A DNA stretch of 64,000 nt, taken from NCBI GenBank assembly GCA_026874595.1, contig CM049318.1:46606456-46670455 (forward strand), read 5' to 3'. Made by a program: the position numbers and the translations under genes. Under the pieces are notes generated by a model. It saw only the letters and a list, made by a program, of their open reading frames with translations, was not told where the DNA came from and did not search any database. This document shows positions 1 to 9,080 of the stretch, piece after piece; positions within the stretch are counted from its first letter, which is position 1, and each line of letters starts with the position of its first letter. The DNA is from Sipunculus nudus. Its lineage: Eukaryota > Annelida > Sipuncula > Golfingiida > Sipunculidae.

Positions 1-549
1 ATCTTTGTTTGTACTGTTATCATTATTTTTTTCACCCTTTATCGTTTCTTCCAAATGCGTGTTTTTAGTCTTAAATTTAGTAGTATCTGGAAACGCATTG
101 AATTTTCCCGGCGTATCTTTAAACCACCCTGTCATGGCCGATAAACTAGTTTCTTTAAATTCTTGATTAAATGAAAGTAAATTTTCTAAATAGGCTCGAT
201 AGGCATACATGTTATACAACGTATTCAATTCCGTTCCTTCCATTTCCATTCTGACTTGTTTCCATAAACTGTGAACAATATTGTTCACGGGAGAAACAAA
301 ATCGGCCAGCCATTTTTGACATGGGTGACCCGCCTGCGTGGTTATTTTTAATTTAACGATCATAAAAGAATTGGCCCAATCGATATATTCATTACTATCC
401 CCATTGATAACAAATTCAACGGGACCTCCACTTTTGTACGAAGGGGTTAAAGAATCGATTTTAACCGTTCGTCCTTGTGAGATAGAATCTTGTTTCGTGC
501 CTCCAGTAAATAATGCCGTGTTTTGAGCGAGATCGCCACCCCCGTCCAT
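1..549 (-). CDS. F54H12.2-type Polinton capsid-like protein, copy A (3' end off the window)
   Basis: Open for 183 codons from an ATG at 549 to the left edge with no stop or frameshift. It is a clear paralogue of the next gene. Shared blocks include GGTKQDSISQGR near residue 16, a DFVSPVNNI.HSLW block near residue 87 and MTGWFKDTPGKF near residue 145. I recall this protein as the widespread invertebrate 'uncharacterized protein F54H12.2', found beside integrase genes in Polinton/Maverick elements; a structural, probably capsid, role is inferred. A TATA box (588-595) lies 39 bases upstream of the ATG, which supports this start. Only the N-terminal part of an expected roughly 450-500 residue protein is visible. 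Another ATG at 562 is out of frame. Confidence 0.65.
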   Translation of the reverse strand, partial: MDGGGDLAQNTALFTGGTKQDSISQGRTVKIDSLTPSYKSGGPVEFVINGDSNEYIDWANSFMIVKLKITTQAGHPCQKWLADFVSPVNNIVHSLWKQVRMEMEGTELNTLYNMYAYRAYLENLLSFNQEFKETSLSAMTGWFKDTPGKFNAFPDTTKFKTKNTHLEETIKGEKNNDNSTNKD

Positions 550-587
550 GATCCCCGTTCATAATTCATTTGTGAAATGAAAAATGC

Positions 588-595
588 CTTTTATA
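588..595 (-). promoter_or_regulatory. TATA box of capsid-like copy A
   Basis: TATAAAAG on the minus strand, 39 bases before the ATG at 549. The same arrangement recurs in front of many genes of this element. Confidence 0.5.
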
Positions 596-599
596 CTTT

Positions 600-2191
600 T
601 TAGGTATACGATTTCAATACTTCTCGTGATTGCCCAATAGTCACTTCCCCATCCATTTCGTAGTAAACGATGACCATATGTTGTTCAGCCAACGCTGTTT
701 GGTCTTTGAACCCTAAATCCATTCTTAATACCCCTACAGTCGGGTCTTGAATGTATTTTTCATCCGATGCCAAAGTCGGTGAAAAATCCATGGCAAAAAC
801 CGTATACCCTTGCCTGAACTCTTGATAAGAAATATCTACACCAAGCCCGCCACGGACCACTCCGATATTATTTAAAAAATCAATATATTCCCGTTTCCAA
901 TCATTATCTCAATCTGGTTCGTACGGCTTTGACGGAACGGGATGGCCGTTCATATACACTTGAACTTTATTGACAACTAAATCTTTTAATTTATAGGGGT
1001 TTTTCGTTTCATCTCCAGCTAAAGCTTTACTTTCGACAAAAGCAAATACCATTCCACGTGGCATTTGCCCTTGTAACATATTGGTCAATTTCGCCTGAGT
1101 ACCACTTACGGGTAAATTATGGCTTCTCATAAATGTATGTTTCAAAGGATAGTGAATAGGCATATTTCTGGCTAAATTCGCTTCAACTGCTTGTTGGAAA
1201 CGATGAGACGGTTGCACTTTTCGGACATCCAGGTACATATTCATAATTTTCAATTGATTATTTTTTCCTCCTATTTACATGATAGGAAATTCGGTGGATC
1301 CGGTAAAATCAAATTCAAGTGTCAAATCAACACCATTGGGTAACAGTTTTTTCTGGTTGGTAATATCGCTATGGATTGGGGCTTTGAAAGTAATTTGTTT
1401 AGACCGTTCACTGTTCGTGCACAATTCATTGTTTTAGGAAAAAATTGTAAAAACCGATTTAATATGCCATAATTTTTTCCTAAAGCCGCCGTTAAAATTC
1501 ATTCTTTAATAGCAGTATTTTTAGTTAAACCAATTTCCCCGTTGGCGGACGGAATGATCACCGTCTGGTAGATTACCTTTGTTGCGCTCGTCGAACTTGA
1601 CGTGGCTTTATCGAACGAGTACTTTTCGTATGAGATTTTCCCCCGCCGTCGTCCGTACTCCAGTCGTGTAATCCGTCGGTGCCGGCGGAGGACTTGCTGT
1701 AATCTTTGCTACTATCCATCGCCCGTGGCAATTCATCGAATTTACCAGGTGTATCTTTAAACCAACCTGTCATGCCGGATAAACAGGTTTCTTTGTATCC
1801 TTTATTGTACCCTAATAAATTATCCAAATACGCCCGGTACATGTACATGCTATCTTGTGTATTCAATTCGGTCCCATTCAATTTAATATTGACTTGCCGC
1901 CAAAGACTATGAATAATATTATTGACCGGTGATACGAAATCCTCAGTGACTTTTTGACACGGGTTGCCGGCTTGGTTGAAAATACCCATTTTCACCACCA
2001 GCATGGTATTTGTCAAATCGATATACTCGGACGAATTCCCGCTGATAAAAAAAAGTGATGTGGCCTCCGGTTTTGTACGAAGGTGTTAAAGGATCGACTT
2101 TGACCCATCGCCCTTGTGAAATAGAATCTTGTTTCGTTCCACCAGCAAACAAGGCGGTTTGCTGGACGATGTCTGTGGCGGCGTCTACCAT
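600..2191 (-). pseudogene. F54H12.2-type Polinton capsid-like protein, copy B (broken)
   Basis: Full-length but decayed paralogue of copy A. The N-terminal part is open from ATG 2191. The reading frame shifts at an A-run near 2047-2055, continues to about 1600, shifts again, and has stops near 1435 and 1275. It resumes as open segments at 909-1253 (with MYLDVRKVQPSHRF near its start) and 600-908, separated by one in-frame TGA at 909-911. The segments line up end to end as one protein of about 500 codons, the size I recall for F54H12.2-type proteins. ATG 2191 is preferred because it aligns with the start of copy A and sits 35 bases below a TATA box; codon 2203 is TTG. A role as virion shell component is inferred. 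Clearly non-functional as it stands. Confidence 0.65.
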
Positions 2192-2225
2192 CTTGATTGA
2201 CAATGATGAAACTGATACCTTATGC

Positions 2226-2233
2226 TATTTATA
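2226..2233 (-). promoter_or_regulatory. TATA box of capsid-like copy B
   Basis: TATAAATA on the minus strand, 35 bases upstream of ATG 2191; it supports that start over the upstream TTG. Confidence 0.5.
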
Positions 2234-3213
2234 CTATTTCATCCATTATCCCGGCGAAATATTTTAAAGCTAAAATGATCAAATCCGTAAATTCTTGATC
2301 ATGGGTATTTTCTAAAATCAACCTTAAATACCATGTCCGACCCGATGGGTTTTCTAACGATTCTCGAGCCACATCGATGGTTCTAGCATTCACCGATTCC
2401 CATTTCCCGATACTGTTGGATAAATTACGTACCGTGTTTGCCGGTAATCCCGTGTGTTTAGAGACGGTTTGAGCTAAATTACGATCCACCCGGTATTACG
2501 GAGGAATATCGCCTCGAGAAGCTACGAATAGGCCAAAAGGCCATATTATCGTTTTTCAATTCTTCCCGGATACATAATAACGTTTCTGAGATTATAGCTA
2601 ACGCTAAAGCGATCATTCGAATAAATTCATCGGGGGAAGTGCTGAACGTTTCTTTACGTACAGTTTGATCCATTAAAATGCTTTTCGGTTGTGCAGCTAA
2701 ATGTTTTAAAATACTAGCATTCCGACGGAACGATTCTTTAACATCGCTTTTTAACACGTGCGCATTCGGGGGTGGGATACCTAAGCCCGGTCCCGCTTGG
2801 GTCCCGCTGTCGATTTTATCCCCGGGATCTTCAGTTTGCGTGGCTATACCTTCACCCACTGTCGGACGGGTTTGAATGGCCATTTCGTTGGTAGGCACTA
2901 ACGATTGGGTCCCGACTGTCGCTCTCACGGGCATATCTGTTTGCATTTCGATTTCACGGGTATCGGTTTCACTGGATCTTGTTTTTGGAGGGACCAATGG
3001 TTGTGCTTTCACGCTCATTATTGGTAACATGGTCGTACTCACTAACGTATTGACCGGTGGAGGAATAGGGCGGATTAACGGTTTTGGAGGAGTCGGTAAC
3101 CGTAACGGGGGTGGTGGAGTCGGTGGTTTAGGTGGTGGTTGAGGGGGTTTATCTGTAAAGAGGAGCCGTTTTACCGCATCACTCGGTTTAGGTTTTTTTA
3201 ATGCTAATTTCAT
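2229..3213 (-). pseudogene. Proline-rich hypothetical virion-type protein, split by one frameshift
   Basis: Two abutting ORFs read as one gene. The first (to 2479) starts at ATG 3213 with a basic segment (MKLALKKPKPSDAVKRLLF), then a polyproline stretch of about 35 residues, a Thr/Gln-rich linker in which a short motif recurs about three times (EMQTDMP, MAIQTRP, IATQTED), and a hydrophobic helix (IRMIALALAIISETLLCI). The second (2229-2489) has no ATG of its own and begins with a GTG codon just after a stop, so it is probably the shifted C-terminus. No family recognised. The polyproline/basic layout is common among small structural proteins of adenovirus-like and Polinton-like elements, but that is only an analogy. 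Confidence 0.45.
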
Positions 3214-3267
3214 TCGGACCCCGCTTTTTCCTCGCACAACATTGTCACCTCCGGGGATTTTAGGGAC

Positions 3268-3864
3268 TTAACGGGGTCGGTTAGTTTTAGGTTGTGGTTT
3301 AGGAGACGGTTTTGCTCTGCTTAAAGGAGAAAACCGGGCAAATGTGACCGGAACAGGTTTCTGTGAGACCGCAGGGACAGGTTTGGGTGGAGGGTTTTGA
3401 GATGGTGGTAAAGGTTTACCGGGTTGACGTTCTTGAGTCCGGTACAAATTTTCGGTTTCTTGAACAGTACTCCCGTGCAAGTAAAGCTCAATTTCACTGA
3501 AATCGGTCGTTGCCGTTTCAATTAAGTTTTTAAATTCGGGGCTTGGTACCGGTACCGGGCTGGGTGGACGTTTGCTGACGGTAGCTGTAGGTGGTGGGTA
3601 GCGGGTTGGATTTTTTAACCGGTAAGTCATTGGTTGGGTCTGATTTAAAACACGGAAATCCGGCCGGCCGGGTGGTTTTTTCGGTGGGACTAATTTTTTT
3701 AATATACTGACCATTTTCGGTCTTTTTTTCGTTTCAAACACTAAAATCTTTTTTTTCCGTTCTTTCCCTTTTGGTGATTTCGGGGGTGTTTTTTCTTTTT
3801 TCAACGGCTGTCCCCGTGGCCGTTTCAGCTCACTCTCGTCTTTTCGTTTGCGTCCACTCGCCAT
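3268..3864 (-). CDS. Basic proline/lysine-rich hypothetical protein
   Basis: Intact 198-codon ORF from ATG 3864, with a TATA box 29 bases upstream. The N-terminal 70 residues are dense in Lys/Arg with Pro (SGRKRKDESELKRPRGQP and several KKK clusters); the middle and C-terminus are proline-rich with a short acidic patch (TDFSEIELYLHG). Such composition suggests DNA or core binding within a particle, but no domain is recognised. It sits in the same minus-strand block as the integrase and polymerase, 31 bases upstream of the preceding gene. Confidence 0.55.
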   Translation of the reverse strand: MASGRKRKDESELKRPRGQPLKKEKTPPKSPKGKERKKKILVFETKKRPKMVSILKKLVPPKKPPGRPDFRVLNQTQPMTYRLKNPTRYPPPTATVSKRPPSPVPVPSPEFKNLIETATTDFSEIELYLHGSTVQETENLYRTQERQPGKPLPPSQNPPPKPVPAVSQKPVPVTFARFSPLSRAKPSPKPQPKTNRPR

Positions 3865-3892
3865 AATTGTTTGGTTCCCCTAAACGTTTTTG

Positions 3893-3901
3893 CTTTATAT
3901 A
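3893..3901 (-). promoter_or_regulatory. TATA box
   Basis: TATATAAAG on the minus strand, 29 bases upstream of ATG 3864. Confidence 0.5.
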
Positions 3902-3924
3902 GGTTGAATGTTATAGTACCCGTC

Positions 3925-4341
3925 TTAATCCACTTCCCGAGTGATCACTGGTGAGGGACGGGGTCTCGGGGTCATAATCAAGGACGGTTCACGTTCTTCT
4001 GTAGCAGTTGGGACATAACTGTCATAAACCGTACCCGCAGTATAAGGTTCACGTCGAGTCTCGCCAGGTTGAGTAAACCGTCCAGGGATTCTACGTAACC
4101 ATTTTTCTTGCACACCAGTTCTTACCGGACGGTACTCGCCTTTTTGCCCAGGAGTTCCGCCCGTTAAAGGGTTCTTTAATTTCTGATACCACTGAGGACG
4201 AAGTTCATTCTTGTCAAAACATTCTCTAGCATCTTTACGAATTCGTTTTTTTTTTTTTTTTTTGGCTTTTTCATATTGTTTTTTCATTTTTGTCACTTTA
4301 TGTTTTAATTTGCGTTCACATTTTAATTTTGAGTGTACCAT
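3925..4341 (-). CDS. Lysine-rich hypothetical protein
   Basis: Intact 138-codon ORF from ATG 4341. The first 40 residues are extremely basic, including seven consecutive lysines in one block, followed by a Gly/Pro/Arg-rich, less charged tail (NPLTGGTPGQKGEYRPV). The GG-containing stretch could be a maturation cleavage site as in adenovirus-like precursors, but no protease gene was recognised here. It overlaps the upstream small ORF by 26 bases in another frame, so the two may be one gene split by a frameshift. No family assigned. Confidence 0.45.
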   Translation of the reverse strand: MVHSKLKCERKLKHKVTKMKKQYEKAKKKKKKRIRKDARECFDKNELRPQWYQKLKNPLTGGTPGQKGEYRPVRTGVQEKWLRRIPGRFTQPGETRREPYTAGTVYDSYVPTATEEREPSLIMTPRPRPSPVITREVD

Positions 4342-4480
4342 GTTCGTCCTCCGTATACCACTTAGGATAATTACGTCCTGCTAAATATATATACCCTTTG
4401 TCCTTGAGGGTATTGATGCTCGTCAAATTTCGTTTTACGGCTTTGCCTGACGAAAGCTTCTGTTTCTTTGCTCTTTTCAT
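4316..4480 (-). CDS. Small basic hypothetical protein
   Basis: 54 codons from ATG 4480. An upstream in-frame start at 4534 exists, but a TATAAAAG box (4515-4522) lies inside that extension and 35 bases before ATG 4480, the spacing seen elsewhere in this element, so 4480 is preferred. The protein starts MKRAKKQKLSSGKAVKR and ends in a mixed region with YLAGRNYPKWYTED. It overlaps the following gene by 26 bases. Function unknown. Confidence 0.4.
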   Translation of the reverse strand: MKRAKKQKLSSGKAVKRNLTSINTLKDKGYIYLAGRNYPKWYTEDEHGTLKIKM

Positions 4481-4514
4481 GATGAAACGATTGCTTAACC
4501 GTTTCTGTGCTGCC

Positions 4515-4522
4515 CTTTTATA
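4515..4522 (-). promoter_or_regulatory. TATA box
   Basis: TATAAAAG on the minus strand, 35 bases upstream of ATG 4480. Confidence 0.4.
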
Positions 4523-4680
4523 CTTTTTGCCCAATAGTACAATTTGACCCGCTTTTTTCTAACTTCTCGCCGTTCCCGTTTTAATGGGGGTTCTTCCTCA
4601 TAATCTTCCTGGTACACTAACGGTTCTTCTTACACAGCACCAAACATCTCGGCCAGGTAAGCTAAAGTCCCGTAAGGCGA

Positions 4681-5085
4681 TTAGTCTTGTTCTTGCATTT
4701 GACGGAACGGTAACTGGAAGCGTTCTTCATAAGGCAAATAAGTCGCATGCGGAGCTAAATAATTTTTCTTAAACTGGTTGTACATGGCGGCATCCCGTTG
4801 CTGGGCATCAGTCGGAGGACCTACACCCATTCGTTCAAAATCGATCCTGGGTTTTTCGACATGGTAGCCCTGAGAAAATAACATGTCTTCCGGAACTAAA
4901 GGCACACTACCTTTTTTCCCTTGCATCGGTAGAGGTTCCGGTCGAATGAACGCTGTATTGGGTTTAATATTTACAGCTGGCATCAAATTGGTATTCAATT
5001 TATATTGCCCCCCGCCCAATAAACCGGCCCGTGTACGTACTCCACGGGTCCCAAACCCTGTCGCTGTGGTTAATCTGGCCCGCAT
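4681..5085 (-). CDS. Hypothetical protein, 134 aa
   Basis: Open from ATG 5085 to a TAA at 4681. The N-terminus is Arg/Gly-rich (TGFGTRGVRTRAGLLGGGQY), with a possible Gly-Gly processing site, and the C-terminus is Gln-rich. Downstream in the same frame, after the stop, there are about 55 more largely open codons with one further TAA, so the stop at 4681 could be a lesion in a longer gene. The ATG overlaps the stop of the preceding gene (TAATG), typical of the tight packing here. A TATA-like box lies at 5123-5130. No family recognised. Confidence 0.45.
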   Translation of the reverse strand: MRARLTTATGFGTRGVRTRAGLLGGGQYKLNTNLMPAVNIKPNTAFIRPEPLPMQGKKGSVPLVPEDMLFSQGYHVEKPRIDFERMGVGPPTDAQQRDAAMYNQFKKNYLAPHATYLPYEERFQLPFRQMQEQD

Positions 5086-5377
5086 TATTCAAACGGAATA
5101 CCCGATTCATTTTCCATACCTCTTTTTATACGTTTCAGTTTCGGGGTCGGCATAATATACCCCGCCGAAGCTGATAACACTCCTGCCCAGTATATGTCCG
5201 GTCTTCCGGATTGCAAAAATTCCCCGCTAAAATAGTTAATGCCGTAATGATTAAAATAGATATGCTCGATAATTGGGTAATAAACAACGCTAAACTTTTG
5301 GAGCACCACGCCGTTTTTTTATTTTTACCCACGTGCTGTATTTTTCTGGATACCCTCTCCATTTCACCAATTTCCAT
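5085..5377 (-). pseudogene. Small membrane protein, split by a frameshift
   Basis: Starts at ATG 5377 inside the last codons of the integrase. After a basic N-terminus comes one strong hydrophobic segment (about residues 27-50, FITQLSSISILIITALTILA) that fits a single transmembrane helix. The frame then shifts near 5190-5230 and the C-terminal part continues in a second open frame that ends at 5085 with a basic tail (PTPKLKRIKRGMENESG). The combined length would be roughly 95-100 residues. Small single-span proteins are common in Polinton-like gene blocks; no specific function can be given. Confidence 0.45.
5123..5130 (-). promoter_or_regulatory. TATA-like box
   Basis: TATAAAAA on the minus strand, 38 bases upstream of ATG 5085. 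Confidence 0.35.
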
Positions 5378-6352
5378 CCTTTTTGCGTTCTAATACTTTT
5401 TCTTCTACTTTAGCCGGACGGGGTGTACTTACTTTTTGTAATTCTTCCCGGTAAAATCGACCTTTTATAGGTTCTCCTTCTTCGTCTTCAATTTCGTACA
5501 CGTCCACACCCCTGACTTCTGGATACACCCGTTTTACCGTAAACTTTCTTCCGTCCAACGGGGAATGTACCCCCGTTCAGCAAATGTATTTTTCTTCACA
5601 CTGCTTAATACCACTTTGGTTCCCGGTTTAAATATATTCTTATTGGATGTTTCCCGGTGTAAATCTTTTGGATGCCCGTATAAAATCCGCCATACTTTGC
5701 TTTGATTTTTCGATGTCACGTCTTTCGGGGCCATGCCATGGGATGTGTGCGGGCGGGAATTGTATTCGTCAATAGCTTGAGGTAAATCGTTCAACCATTG
5801 CCGGGTATTATGATGGGTCATGGCTGCAAACAAACGTCGTTTTAACGTACGGTTAAACCGTTCCACTAAACTTGCTTTCACGTCCCGGTTTCTTGTTGCA
5901 AACCATGTGATATCATGATCGTGCATTAATTCTTGGACTTTTTTATTCCGAAATTCTAACCCTTCATCCGTTTGTAATTTTTGAGGGATCCTATTACTGG
6001 ATTTGAAAATAGATTCCAACCCATTTTTCACATGAGTGCCCGATTTATCTCTTAATGGCACCGCCCAAGCATACCTCGATAAAATATCCACGACCGTTAA
6101 AATGTATCGGTAATTTTTATTGTAATGCGCTAATTTTTGCATATCAGCTAAATCCCCCTGCCACTGGGCGTCGAGACCTCCTACCAACGTTTTACTTCGC
6201 CTGTATTTTCGACGGACCGGTTTAAACAACGTGTACGCATTTTGCCCTCCTAAAAATTCTGCTGCTTTTTCCCGAGAAACGCCAACACTTTGAGCTAGTT
6301 TTTTAGCATCGCCCGTAAAAGCGTACGGACCTTTTTCAAAAGTCTTCTCCAT
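5364..6352 (-). pseudogene. Polinton/Maverick DDE integrase (one C-terminal frameshift)
   Basis: Retrovirus-type integrase that would insert the element's linear DNA into the host genome. The ORF from ATG 6352 carries the rve catalytic core: a first Asp in QWQGDLADM (residue 67), a second Asp in LQTDEGLEF (129) and Glu in ASLVERFNR (164), so 34 residues separate the last two, close to the usual DD35E spacing. The N-terminal region includes TLFKPVRRKYRR before the core, as in Polinton integrases and the related C. elegans F54H12.3. The frame breaks at about 5534-5558; the chromo-like C-terminal domain (with EPIKGRFYREELQKV) continues in another frame to a stop at 5364. All catalytic residues are present, so the frameshift is the only lesion seen. 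Strongly supported family assignment. Confidence 0.9.
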
Positions 6353-6355
6353 TGT

Positions 6356-6793
6356 CTAAAAAGGAAAATAAAAATCCACTTCACGTTTGACGTTACGGGT
6401 TTTTATGTCTTTCTTCTCATTTGTCTCGGGTGCGTCGTCCATTTTTTCCCAAATCTCTTCCACGGGAACTTCCTCCTCCTCCTCCTCTTGTGGTTCGGAC
6501 GATTCTGAATATTCCTCGTCCTCTTCGTAATATACGGGACGGCGTGGGATGGTATACGGGGCGTACCTCCTCCTCCTCCGTACCCCCCGGGGACGGATCA
6601 CGGTAGGAATAGGTTCGGGGTACGGGTACTCGCCGTTGTCTTCGTGATATTGTTCTTCGGCGGGGAGGGGATCGTACCTGTCTTCGGGCAGTGTCTCGTA
6701 AAACTCGTATTCCGGATGATTGTTTTTCTGTGAACGGGGTTTCGAATTGGGTGGGGGTCCTTCTACGGTTTCTTTGTACACCAATTTTTGCAT
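6356..6793 (-). CDS. Acidic hypothetical protein
   Basis: Intact 145-codon ORF ending four bases before the integrase start. It is rich in Glu, Tyr and Pro, with a short arginine cluster (RPRGVRRRRRYAPY, about residues 68-81) followed by a long acidic run containing six consecutive Glu. This acidic-basic-acidic layout suggests a histone-like or core-protein partner, but no homologue is recognised. No clear TATA box is seen, so it may share a transcript with the upstream genes. Confidence 0.5.
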   Translation of the reverse strand: MQKLVYKETVEGPPPNSKPRSQKNNHPEYEFYETLPEDRYDPLPAEEQYHEDNGEYPYPEPIPTVIRPRGVRRRRRYAPYTIPRRPVYYEEDEEYSESSEPQEEEEEEVPVEEIWEKMDDAPETNEKKDIKTRNVKREVDFYFPF

Positions 6794-6804
6794 AATTCTT
6801 TTGA

Positions 6805-7059
6805 TTAAAATTCCCGGATTTTACCTCCTTGTTCTGTTTTAGTTAAAAACTTTTTACGTTCCTGGTAAGAAGATTCAGGAGTGACTAATGTATCGATATC
6901 GTACTTATATAGTAAATCCACTTGCGATTTCGGTAAAGGGACGTTTCCTTTTACCCAATTGTACAATAAATTACAAGCAAAATTCACAGCAGGTTTGTTT
7001 AAACCGGAATTCGATGCGTACGAAGGCGCATATTTGTCGGCTTGTAATGTGAAATCCAT
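6805..7059 (-). CDS. Small Polinton-type protein with GNVPL...QGG signature
   Basis: 84 codons from ATG 7059, with a TATA box 35 bases upstream. The centre (NLLYNWVKGNVPLPKSQVDL) and the end (TKTEQGGKIREF) resemble a short protein I recall from many Polintons, in which a KGN.PL block is followed by a charged helix and a Gly-Gly near the C-terminus. In those elements it is thought to be a small virion protein with an adenain-type cleavage site at the Gly-Gly; that role is inferred here. No lesion is visible. Confidence 0.5.
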   Translation of the reverse strand: MDFTLQADKYAPSYASNSGLNKPAVNFACNLLYNWVKGNVPLPKSQVDLLYKYDIDTLVTPESSYQERKKFLTKTEQGGKIREF

Positions 7060-7093
7060 CTTTTCACCACGCCTTTATAAAATTCGGACCGGG

Positions 7094-7101
7094 TTTATAT
7101 A
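7094..7101 (-). promoter_or_regulatory. TATA box
   Basis: TATATAAA on the minus strand, 35 bases upstream of ATG 7059; it overlaps the 3' end of the preceding gene. Confidence 0.5.
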
Positions 7102-8425
7102 GCCTCCTGCTCAATAGAAAGACGGGTATAGCTCATGTCATACGACTGGATCATATCGGACCAATCAGAAGACTCGTCCCAACGACGGGGATACGTGATT
7201 GGTTGATAAAATATACTGTGCTTTGGTGTTGGGTTATACCGGAAAAGTAATCCTACTACCACGTTTCCTTTTTCTAACATTAACGTGTGATGGGAATCCA
7301 TATCTTGCAATTTAAAAATAACGACATTGGTTTCTTGAGTCGGTTGCACCGGGAAAAATTTTAAACTTTTCGGTTCGTAATGTCCACGTGCCCCAGACGG
7401 CCAGACTAACAACGGGTACATATCCGCACGGCTTTCTTGATCTTCGCGTCCCCAAATATAGCTCGGTGTAATTAAATTGCATGATAGCATAAACGTACGG
7501 GATTCTGACATGTAATTTACTTTTTCAAATTCGTAACTCATCGTTAAACGTTCCAAGTTGGGCCATGTACTTTTTGATGTTCCGTTATCTGCCCACGATT
7601 TATTTCGATTTAAAATGACCTTTCCTAATAATTTTTTAAGGCACCGTTGTAAATTCCAATACTTTTTCCGGTTCAATAAAATTGCATATGACCCTTTCCG
7701 TATTGTATTTAAATAAAACATGATTTTTTCTAAAATGATTTAATGGAAAAAATAATGTCACGTCTTGCGTGACACCAAAATAACTTAAAATACCTGACGA
7801 ACAATAAATCCCATAAATATAATCTGTAAAAATATCTGTTTTATTCACTTCCCCTTTATTTTTAATCAATTCCATCGTTAAAGTTAATTTTTCTGTATTC
7901 TTATCATATTTAAATTCAAACATAAAATCACGGGCGTATCACGGGGGAATTATCATTATTTACATCAATTTGGTCGCCATGCATGGACTTTTTTCCATTG
8001 CAAAGTGTAATTTCAAATAATACTTTTAATGCCCCGTTTAAATAATTGGTATATTCTTCCGGTGTAAAATTGACATCACAACCTAAATCAAATGTTACTG
8101 TTGGTTCGTATTCCACATCTTCATTGCACGTTATAAATGTAACTAAATCCAGTGAAGGGTTTTCAAAATTTAAATTTCATTTTAAATTTGGACACAGTTT
8201 CATGTTATCAATATCATGTGAACTTTCCGCATCGGTTTTGTATAATGCTAGTTTCATTGTAGCTTGTTTGGGAAAACATACACCTTTCTGTCGGGGGTAG
8301 GTGATCATATCGCAAGCGACTTCCCATGACTGTGTCGGATTGTACAAAGGACGGGTTAAATGGGCTACAAAAACTTGCTCGTCTGGATTGAATTGAGAAT
8401 ACGCGTATACGTGGTCCTGATTCAT
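7095..8425 (-). pseudogene. Candidate minor capsid (penton-like) protein, broken in several frames
   Basis: Four open segments tile about 1.33 kb in order: 8177-8425 (from ATG 8425), a segment around 7928-8150, 7636-7923 and 7095-7721. Together they would encode about 440 residues. The composition is that of a beta-rich structural protein, with alternating hydrophobic strands (EQVFVAHLTRPLYNP, TFMLSCNLITPSYIWG, GNVVVGLLFRYNP) and few charged clusters. Size and position beside the other virion genes fit the single-jelly-roll minor capsid protein of Polintons, but no decisive motif is visible, so this is a candidate only. The ATG overlaps the upstream stop as ATGA (8422-8425). At least three frameshifts make it non-functional. 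Confidence 0.4.
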
Positions 8426-9026
8426 TTCGCTTTTGAAATACGGCTTAAAGTCGATTGCCCTTCATTATATATCTTCAACATGTCGGATGTCGTTCCTGTT
8501 CCTATAGGACGTTTTCGAGCCGCTTTTGAACCACTCCGTTTAGCGACTTTTCCTAATGTATAAGTGGTTTTAGGAGCCATAGCTATCGCTTGCTCTACTC
8601 CTTGCCCGTACGCTTTAGCTATAGATCGTGGGGTGTTTTCATTCATCCCTAAACCACTCGCCACATCTTTTACCCGTGGTTGTTCTGTTTTTTTTTTATA
8701 AAATTTCGTTTGCCTTTGCATTTGTTGAGAAATAATATTATTTAACATATTACCTGCCATTTGCCCAACTTCTTTATCCACACCGAAACTTGAAGGGGCA
8801 TTTCCTAAAATATCCGGTGCTATTTGTTCAATTCCTTCAATTCCCATACTTTTTAAAGCTTCGTTTTGGACACCCTTTAATGGCTTGTCCTTCTTTACTT
8901 TGTACCACTTTTTTCAAAGTCTTTTTCGCTGCTGCTTTATATCCTAATTTTTTAACTTTTTTTATCCCGCTTTGAACTTTTTTAGCTTTACTGTCAATAC
9001 TGTCTTGCACTTTATCCAAAGCATTT
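8422..9026 (-). pseudogene. Lysine-rich N-terminus hypothetical virion protein, frameshifted
   Basis: Two ORFs in adjoining frames: about 8837-9016 (helical, Lys-rich, with SKAKKVQSGIKKVKKLGYKA) and 8422-8847 (with a SKAARKRP basic tail region). The segment 8837-9016 has no in-frame ATG; an ATG at 9026 is one frame off, so a shift near 9020 is likely, as well as one near 8840. A TATA-like TATAAAAT lies at 9055-9062. The C-terminal part is moderately basic with GSKAARKRPIGTG. No family recognised; it overlaps the next gene by ATGA, so the two were probably co-expressed. Confidence 0.4.
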
Positions 9027-9080
9027 TTTAATTTTTGTTATTCTTCTTTTCCTTATTTTATATTTTTATTTTCTAAATAA

